Shown here: piece by piece, positions 1 through 5,077 of the stretch | Layout: each line of letters starts with the position of its first letter | How positions within the stretch are numbered: the stretch's first letter is position 1 | Assembly: GCA_018262135.1 (NCBI GenBank) | Contig: JAGTSD010000160.1 | Span: 1-5,077, forward strand | DNA: 5,077 bases | Reading direction: 5' to 3' | DNA from: Pseudomonadota bacterium | Lineage (GTDB): Bacteria > Pseudomonadota > Gammaproteobacteria > Competibacterales > Competibacteraceae | Notes under the pieces: generated by a model | Told to the model about the DNA's origin: nothing | The model's database searches: none | Seen by the model: the letters and a program-made list of their open reading frames with translations, nothing else | Made by a program: the position numbers and the translations under genes

Positions 1-801
1 CTCCAGAATGTAGGCGTCTTCCCACAGGTGCAGCCCGGTCTGATACACGCATTCGAACGCCACGCCGGGCCCGTTCATCTCGCTCAGGCCGTAGGAGTTG
101 TAGGCCTGGATGCCAAACAGCTCCTCGATCTTGCGGCGGGTCTCCTCCGAATGTGGCTCAGCGCCGATGAACGCCTTGCGCAGCTTCAACTGATCCACGG
201 TCACGCCCTCGCCGGCCAGCACCGAATGCAGATGCAACAGGTAGCTGGGCGTGGCATGAACCACGGTGGTCTGAAAATTCTTCATCAACTGAATCTGGCG
301 GGCGGTATTGCCGGAACTGGCCGGAATCACCAGCATCCCCACCCGCTCTGCACCGTAATGCAAACCCAGCCCGCCGGTGAACATCCCGTAACTGGTCATG
401 TTTTGGAACACGTCGCGGGCGGTGGCACCGGCGGCGACGATGCAGCGGGCCATCAACTCGGTCCAGTGGTCGAGATCGCGCCGGGTGTGATAGATCACCG
501 TCGGCATCCCGGTGGTGCCGCTGGACGTGTGCAGGCGCACCGCTTGCTCGGGATCAACTGCCAGCAGCCCATCCGGGTAGGCCGCACGCAGATCATTCTT
601 GGTGGTATAGGGGAGATTGCGCAAATCGCGCAGGCTGCTCAGGTCTTCCGGGTGGGTCAGCCCCACCTCAGCCAGCCGCCGCCGATAAAACGGCGTTTTC
701 AATGCCCAGGCCACCGTCTTGCGCAGGTTGGCGAACTGCAAGCGCTCCAGTGCCTCCCGCTCCATGAATTCAACCGCCGGGTTCCAAACCGGTACGCTCA
801 T
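1..801 (-). CDS. paaK: Phenylacetate-CoA ligase family protein (partial, C-terminus off the left edge)
   Basis: Adenylate-forming enzyme that would activate phenylacetate (or a related aryl acid) with ATP and CoA to the acyl-CoA in the cytoplasm. Reading the minus strand from ATG at 801 gives 267 uninterrupted codons to the window edge; family members are usually about 430 residues, so roughly the last 40% is missing. The start MSVPVWNPAVEFMEREALERL is typical of PaaK-type ligases. Residues 91-100 HTSSGTTGMP are the phosphate-binding A3 motif. Residues 213-217 GAEPH and 234-246 YNSYGLSEMNGPG are the adenylate-binding A4/A5-like region. The start is supported by an AAAAGG stretch about 8 bases upstream. 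It is divergent from the phytase-like gene. No other phenylacetate catabolic genes are visible, so the exact substrate is uncertain; other aryl-CoA ligases share these motifs. Family assignment is firm, the symbol less so. Confidence 0.9.
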   Translation of the reverse strand, partial: MSVPVWNPAVEFMEREALERLQFANLRKTVAWALKTPFYRRRLAEVGLTHPEDLSSLRDLRNLPYTTKNDLRAAYPDGLLAVDPEQAVRLHTSSGTTGMPTVIYHTRRDLDHWTELMARCIVAAGATARDVFQNMTSYGMFTGGLGLHYGAERVGMLVIPASSGNTARQIQLMKNFQTTVVHATPSYLLHLHSVLAGEGVTVDQLKLRKAFIGAEPHSEETRRKIEELFGIQAYNSYGLSEMNGPGVAFECVYQTGLHLWEDAYILE

Positions 802-892
802 GCCTCTAGCCTTTTTGCCTTGAATATTCATATTAGGATGAAATGGTAACATGCCCGCCCTGCCTTGCCTCTATCGTGGTCCTGGAGTCTGC
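802..892. promoter_or_regulatory. Divergent AT-rich control region with overlapping dyads
   Basis: This short stretch between two divergent starts must hold the promoters of both genes unless transcription enters from elsewhere. Its left half is clearly AT-richer than the flanking genes. It contains a perfect 10-bp palindrome, TGAATATTCA (821-830), overlapping a second dyad, TTCAT-N6-ATGAA (827-842), so TGAA/TTCA half-sites recur three times. No hexamer pair with proper spacing matches the sigma70 consensus well; TAATAT on the minus strand (830-835) is only a weak -10 candidate. Operator function is inference. Confidence 0.4.
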
Positions 893-1918
893 ATGTCGCG
901 CCTGATCCTGCTGCTCGCCCTGCTTCTGGGGCTGCCCGTCAGCGCCTGTACCGCCCGCGAGTTCGCGGCGACCCCGATTTCGCTGGCCGATCAGGTCGGC
1001 CCCGGCGATACCTACGCCGGTATCCGGTTGCTCGGCGCACTGCGGCTGGCCAGCGCCGAGATTGATGGCTTGCGACTGTGCGGCCTGTCCGGGCTGGCCT
1101 GGGATGCGGATGCTGGCCTGCTGTACGCCATTTCCGACGAGGGCCGCCTGTTTCACCTGCGGCCGGAATTCGACGACCACGGCTATCTGAGCGGGATGCG
1201 CCCGGTAGCGGCCTACCCGTTGCGCGATGTCGCTGGCACCCCGCTGCGTGCGCCTTTTGATGATTCCGAAGGTCTGGCGATTCGCAACGGTGACAACGGC
1301 ATACCCGGTGACGCCGAGCTGCTGGTCTCCTTCGAAGTGAAACCGCGCGTGGTTCGCTACAGCCCCAAGGGCGAATGGCAGGGCGAGGAAACCCTGCCGG
1401 CGCTGCTGCGCGACATTCGCAACTACCGCGACTCCAATCTGGCGCTTGAATCAGTCGCTCTCGACCCGCGCCGGGGCGTGCTGGTCAGCGCCGAAATGCC
1501 ACTGCGCAACGATCCCCCTGGTCGGGTGCGTATTTTCACCCACCATGGCTCATTCTGGAACTATCCACTCGGCCAGGCTCCCGGTAGCGCGCTGGTTGAC
1601 ACGGTCATGCTACCGGATGGCGGTTTGCTCGCGCTGGAACGTGCCTTCGTGGCTCCCTTGCGGCCCCTGGTCATCAGCCTGCGCCGTACCGAACCGCTCC
1701 CCGCGCCGGGAACGGACCAGCAGACGCTGCTGAAGGTCGCGGATGTGGCGGTGTTCGACAGCAGCCAGGGGTGGCTGCTGGACAATTTCGAGGGGCTGAC
1801 CCGCTATCGCGGCGACCGGTTTTTCATGGTTAGCGATGACAACTGTAATGCTTGGCAGACTACCCTGGTAGGATATTTTGAACTGAAATCTGCCACGGCA
1901 GCGCCTGGTTCCCCCTGA
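893..1918 (+). CDS. Esterase-like activity of phytase family protein, predicted lipoprotein
   Basis: Predicted exported protein of the phytase-like (esterase-like activity of phytase) beta-propeller family; substrate unknown. I chose ATG 893 over the in-frame ATG 851 because GGAG lies 5 bases upstream and the protein then begins directly with a signal peptide, giving 341 residues. Residues 1-18 form a short basic start and hydrophobic run ending in the lipobox V-S-A-C, with Cys19 as the likely lipidated residue. T20 rather than Asp follows, which would suit outer-membrane sorting. Family-like features are the repeated acidic loops: SDEG (81-84), DDSEGLAI (123-130), LESVALDP (185-192), and NFEGLTRY with MVSDDN (298-317). 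The C-terminal SDDN segment is characteristic. No PHA link is evident; it is a stand-alone gene followed by about 310 bp without genes. Biochemical function is not established for most members, so no symbol is given. Confidence 0.85.
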   Translation: MSRLILLLALLLGLPVSACTAREFAATPISLADQVGPGDTYAGIRLLGALRLASAEIDGLRLCGLSGLAWDADAGLLYAISDEGRLFHLRPEFDDHGYLSGMRPVAAYPLRDVAGTPLRAPFDDSEGLAIRNGDNGIPGDAELLVSFEVKPRVVRYSPKGEWQGEETLPALLRDIRNYRDSNLALESVALDPRRGVLVSAEMPLRNDPPGRVRIFTHHGSFWNYPLGQAPGSALVDTVMLPDGGLLALERAFVAPLRPLVISLRRTEPLPAPGTDQQTLLKVADVAVFDSSQGWLLDNFEGLTRYRGDRFFMVSDDNCNAWQTTLVGYFELKSATAAPGSP

Positions 1919-2229
1919 GTGCGGCGCCTGTCGAAACCCGCTGATCCAGCGCTTCCCTTCGGCTGGAAAGCCGCAGCAAACTGCCGATACCGCGCCATGC
2001 TGCAATGTCGGAAGCGGTTGACAAGGATTGGGGTAGCGATCAATATGCCATGCCCAAATTTACTAAAATTTCCGTGCGGCTTGGCCTTACCACGCGCTGG
2101 GATACCGTAACCTCCGCATCCCCGAATCTACGGGCTGCGCTGGGAGGGTCGAAGCGCATCACGCCAAGACACGCAAGACGATAATAAGCATTTGCCATAA
2201 CCAAACAGGCTATCCGAGAGGTCAACTCG
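1919..2229. other. Gene-free stretch upstream of phaA
   Basis: No credible coding frame was found on either strand in these 311 bases; the short frames present are low-quality shadows. It contains a small hairpin, CGGCT-GGAA-AGCCG (1960-1973), without a T-tract, so it is not a convincing terminator for the upstream gene. It also holds a GCAG-N4-CTGC dyad (1973-1984), a candidate promoter (2018-2046), two AAATTT boxes (2056-2071), and a short direct repeat, ACGCCAAGAC/ACGCAAGAC (2161-2179). These make it the probable control region of the phaAB unit. Confidence 0.6.
2018..2046 (+). promoter_or_regulatory. Candidate sigma70 promoter for phaA-phaB
   Basis: A perfect -35 hexamer TTGACA (2018-2023) is followed, after exactly 17 bases, by CAATAT (2041-2046). 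The latter matches the -10 consensus at three of six positions, including the key A2 and T6. Transcription would start near 2053 and leave a leader of about 175 bases before phaA. Two AAATTT boxes separated by ACTA (2056-2071) would lie just downstream of the start. A second -10-like hexamer, GATAAT (2180-2185), has no good -35 partner. Confidence 0.45.
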
Positions 2230-3411
<1,182 letters not shown>

Positions 3412-3465
3412 ACACCACCGACTACGGCATTCATACTCACAACCAACGCTGAGGAAAGATCGAGC

Positions 3466-4209
3466 ATGTCCAAGGTTGCAGTGGTCACCGGTGGTATCGG
3501 CGGCTTGGGCACGGCCACGTGCAAGGCGCTGATCGAGCAGGGCCGTCGCGTCGTCGCGGTGGACTACAATGGCCTCAGCCAGGAGGTCGTGGACAAGTGG
3601 AAGGCCGCCCGCAAGGCAGAGGGCTTCGACATCCCGGTCTATCTGGCCGACGTGACCCGCTTTGAATCCTGCGCCGAAGTCTGTAAGAAGATCGAAGCCG
3701 AAGTTGGTCCGATCGAAATCCTGGTCAACAACGCCGGCATCACCCGCGACGCTCTGTTTCACAAGATGACGCCCGAGCAGTGGGATGCGGTCATCAAGAC
3801 CAACCTGTACAGCCTCTTCAACATGACCAGGCAGGTCTACGAAGGGATGATCGGGCGAGGCTGGGGCCGTATCGTCAACATCGCGTCGGTGAACGGTCTC
3901 AGGGGCCAGGCTGGCCAGACCAATTATTCCGCCACCAAGGCCGCGGTTTACGGCTTCTGCAAGGCGCTGGCGCAGGAATGCGTCAAGAAGGGCGTGACGG
4001 TCAACTCCATTTCGCCGGGCTACATCGGCACCGAGATGGTGCGGGCTATTCGCGAGGACGTGCTGCAGAAGGTTATCGCCACCATTCCGGCGGCCCGCCT
4101 GGGCGAGCCCTCCGAAATCGCGCGCACCGTTGCCTTCCTGGCCGCCGACGAAGCCGGCTACATCACGGGTGAGGACATCACCGTCAACGGCGGTCTTTAC
4201 TACCACTAA
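3466..4209 (+). CDS. phaB: Acetoacetyl-CoA reductase (SDR family), possibly NADH-preferring
   Basis: Reduces acetoacetyl-CoA to (R)-3-hydroxybutyryl-CoA, the monomer for PHB synthase. It is a classical short-chain dehydrogenase of 247 residues with the nucleotide-binding TGGIGGLG (8-15), NNAG (88-91), and the catalytic tetrad Asn113, Ser141, Tyr154 and Lys158 (YSATK). The stretch GWGRIVNIASVNGLRGQAGQTNYS and SPGYIGTEMV (183-192) are typical of PhaB rather than of FabG. Oddity: the second strand ends VVAVDY with Asp33, and the glycine-rich motif lacks a basic residue. In classical SDRs this pattern favours NAD(H), whereas the well-known C. necator enzyme uses NADPH. The start is supported by GAGGA (3451-3455), about 10 bases upstream. 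It is probably co-transcribed with phaA and followed 11 bases after its stop by a terminator-like hairpin. Confidence 0.94.
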   Translation: MSKVAVVTGGIGGLGTATCKALIEQGRRVVAVDYNGLSQEVVDKWKAARKAEGFDIPVYLADVTRFESCAEVCKKIEAEVGPIEILVNNAGITRDALFHKMTPEQWDAVIKTNLYSLFNMTRQVYEGMIGRGWGRIVNIASVNGLRGQAGQTNYSATKAAVYGFCKALAQECVKKGVTVNSISPGYIGTEMVRAIREDVLQKVIATIPAARLGEPSEIARTVAFLAADEAGYITGEDITVNGGLYYH

Positions 4210-4220
4210 GTCTCAAGCCG

Positions 4221-4260
4221 CGCGGCGTATGTCCCCACGGGCGACGCCGCGTCGCTTTTT
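4221..4260 (+). terminator. Intrinsic terminator-like hairpin after phaB
   Basis: A perfect 8-bp GC-rich stem, CGCGGCGT (4221-4228) with ACGCCGCG (4244-4251), encloses a 15-base loop. The loop can itself form a small CCC/GGG stem. A run of five T follows at 4256-4260, four bases beyond the stem. This fits a Rho-independent terminator ending the phaAB transcript. The longish loop and the short T-run make it less than ideal. It ends only 12 bases before the phaR start codon. Confidence 0.65.
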
Positions 4261-4272
4261 CAACTGCTTGCC

Positions 4273-4848
4273 ATGAGCGAACCGCGCGTCATCAAGAAAT
4301 ACCCGAATCGCCGGCTGTACGATACAGCTATCAGCAGCTACATCACCCTCGAGGATGTCAAGCAACTGGTGCTGGAACGCGCCGAATTCCACGTCATTGA
4401 TGCCCGGACCAACACGGACATCACGCGCGGAATCCTGCTGCAAATCATCAGCGAGCAGGAAGAACAGGGCAGCCCGATCTTCACCACCGACGTACTGGCG
4501 CACATCATCCGGTTCTACGGCGATACGTTGCAGGGCATGATGGGCAACTATCTGGAAAAGAGCCTGCAAGCGTTCGTGGACCAGCAGCACCTGTTTCGGG
4601 AACAGATGCGCAGCTTCATGGGCATGGGCAAGAACCCGCTGGCGATGATGACCGAACTGGTCGAGCACAACCTGTCGCTGTGGAAGAGCGTCAACGAGCG
4701 GTTGCAAAAGCCCTACTTCCCACTGGTGGGCGGCGAAGCGGCTCCAGCGCCGCAATCCCCCGCCCAGACGAGCGACCCTCCTCCCGCCGCGACCGAGCCG
4801 GACAAAGCGGAAAAGGAACGGAAAGACCGGAAGGACCGGGAAACATAA
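4273..4848 (+). CDS. phaR: Polyhydroxyalkanoate synthesis repressor PhaR
   Basis: DNA-binding regulator that represses phasin and often its own or other pha genes, and is released when it binds nascent PHA polymer. The 191 residues begin with the hallmark VIKKYPNRRLYDT (6-18) of the PHB/PHA accumulation regulator DNA-binding domain (to about residue 65). The second conserved PHB_acc segment follows at about 70-112 (IFTTDVLAHIIRFYGDTLQGMMGNYLEKSLQ begins at 69). A Pro/Ala-rich linker (about 154-175) leads to a highly charged tail ending RKDRKDRET. Length is within the usual range for the family. ATG 4273 is the only sensible start: no in-frame ATG or GTG lies nearby upstream. There is no recognisable Shine-Dalgarno sequence, because the leader is the T-run of the preceding hairpin. 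It is transcribed either by read-through from phaAB or from a promoter inside phaB; I see no clear promoter. Confidence 0.94.
   Translation: MSEPRVIKKYPNRRLYDTAISSYITLEDVKQLVLERAEFHVIDARTNTDITRGILLQIISEQEEQGSPIFTTDVLAHIIRFYGDTLQGMMGNYLEKSLQAFVDQQHLFREQMRSFMGMGKNPLAMMTELVEHNLSLWKSVNERLQKPYFPLVGGEAAPAPQSPAQTSDPPPAATEPDKAEKERKDRKDRET
4808..4843 (+). repeat. 9-nt periodic purine-rich repeat encoding the PhaR tail
   Basis: The last codons of phaR contain units of nine bases with a CGGAAR core: CGGAAAGAC (4819-4827), CGGAAGGAC (4828-4836), then a degenerate CGGGAAACA. A related CGGAAAAGGAA precedes them. In frame they encode Arg-Lys-Asp twice and then Arg-Glu. The period and core resemble the CACGGAAAA tandem repeat about 50 bases after the stop. 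Confidence 0.6.
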
Positions 4849-4890
4849 TCCGGGTCTGACCGCCCGCTGTTTCCTTAGCGATTTCCTGTC

Positions 4891-4928
4891 CACGGAACAC
4901 ACGGAAAACACGGAAAACACGGAAAAAA
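4891..4928 (+). repeat. Tandem 9-nt repeat, four units of CACGGAAAA
   Basis: Four consecutive 9-base units start at 4891, 4900, 4909 and 4918. The first is CACGGAACA, the next three are CACGGAAAA, and two extra A follow the last. The array is intergenic and reads FSVFSV-like if translated on the minus strand, which explains spurious frames there. Confidence 0.9.
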
Positions 4929-5059
4929 TCATCTTCGGGCAGGGTCAATCAGCACAGGGTCATCCACGATTTTGCCGAAATTATCGGCCACAAGCCTGTC
5001 ATCGCGGAGTTGATGGAACGCCCGGTGTCCCGTCTTCAAGATAACAAGAGCTTTCCTGA

Positions 5060-5077
5060 TTTTCCGTGTCTTCCGTG
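5060..5077 (-). repeat. Inverted two-unit copy of the 9-nt repeat (runs off the right edge)
   Basis: TTTTCCGTG (5060-5068) and TCTTCCGTG (5069-5077) are the reverse complement of the CACGGAAAA unit. The 18 bases match positions 4909-4926 in inverted orientation at 17 of 18 positions, and the copy may continue beyond the window. Confidence 0.85.

Larger units (their letters stand above)
4849..5077. other. Intergenic, repeat-bearing stretch after phaR
   Basis: These 229 bases are less GC-rich than the genes. No clear terminator for phaR is visible; only short stems such as CGGG/CCCG (4851-4866) occur, without a T-run. The segment holds the tandem and inverted 9-nt repeats annotated separately. 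Between them lies about 130 bp that is open on both strands in the same codon register: minus strand from the edge to a TGA at 4931-4929, about 49 codons, and plus strand from 4860 to the edge. Neither frame has a convincing start, ribosome site or recognisable family. I therefore do not call a gene, although a fragment of one crossing the right edge is possible. Confidence 0.5.

Noticed and set aside
28..849. A 273-codon plus-strand frame at the left end
   Set aside because: It is antisense to the phenylacetate-CoA ligase, whose minus-strand translation has clear adenylation motifs; the plus frame has none.
851..892. Upstream in-frame ATG for the phytase-like protein
   Set aside because: It would add 14 residues before the signal peptide and has a poorer ribosome site; ATG 893 has GGAG at a good distance and starts directly with the signal sequence.
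1946..1973. Hairpins after the phytase-like gene as a terminator
   Set aside because: The stems are only 5 bp (CCAGC/GCTGG and CGGCT/AGCCG) and no T-run follows.
4213..4932. A 239-codon minus-strand frame over phaR starting MIFSVFSVFSV
   Set aside because: Its start lies in the 9-nt repeat and the rest is antisense to phaR, which has conserved family domains.
4891..5077. CRISPR array
   Set aside because: The repeats are contiguous 9-mers without spacers, and there are no cas genes; this is a simple tandem repeat.

Overview
The window reads as chromosomal DNA of a GC-rich proteobacterium. The PHB-type PhaA, PhaB and PhaR proteins suggest a beta- or gammaproteobacterium. A gammaproteobacterial polymer-storing lineage (purple-sulfur or Competibacter-like) is my best guess. 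It rests on the NADH-type look of PhaB and on the short intergenic tandem repeats, and it is inference, not proof.

Layout. (1) Positions 1-801, minus strand: the N-terminal 267 residues of a phenylacetate-CoA ligase-type adenylating enzyme, cut by the left edge. (2) Positions 802-892: a short AT-rich divergent control region with overlapping dyads. (3) Positions 893-1918, plus strand: an exported, probably lipid-anchored, phytase-like/esterase-like beta-propeller protein. (4) Positions 1919-2229: a gene-free stretch with a candidate sigma70 promoter and short repeats. (5) Positions 2230-4209, plus strand: phaA (acetyl-CoA acetyltransferase) and phaB (acetoacetyl-CoA reductase), 54 bp apart and probably co-transcribed. 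(6) Positions 4221-4260: a strong intrinsic-terminator-like hairpin inside the short phaB-phaR gap. (7) Positions 4273-4848: phaR, the PHA-responsive repressor. (8) Positions 4849-5077: a lower-GC, repeat-bearing intergenic stretch. It has four tandem 9-nt units and an inverted two-unit copy at the right edge.

How the genes work together. PhaA condenses two acetyl-CoA to acetoacetyl-CoA, and PhaB reduces this to (R)-3-hydroxybutyryl-CoA, the monomer for polyhydroxybutyrate. PhaR represses phasin and/or pha genes until polymer is present. The polymerase (phaC or phaC/phaE) and phasins are not in the window. The CoA ligase and the phytase-like protein have no obvious tie to PHB synthesis.

The core content is well-known biology and I do not see a new multi-gene system. 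The points most worth a second look are the Asp at the cofactor-selecting position of PhaB, the terminator that fills the phaR leader (which has no Shine-Dalgarno sequence), and the 9-nt repeats. The last codons of phaR have a related 9-nt periodicity.
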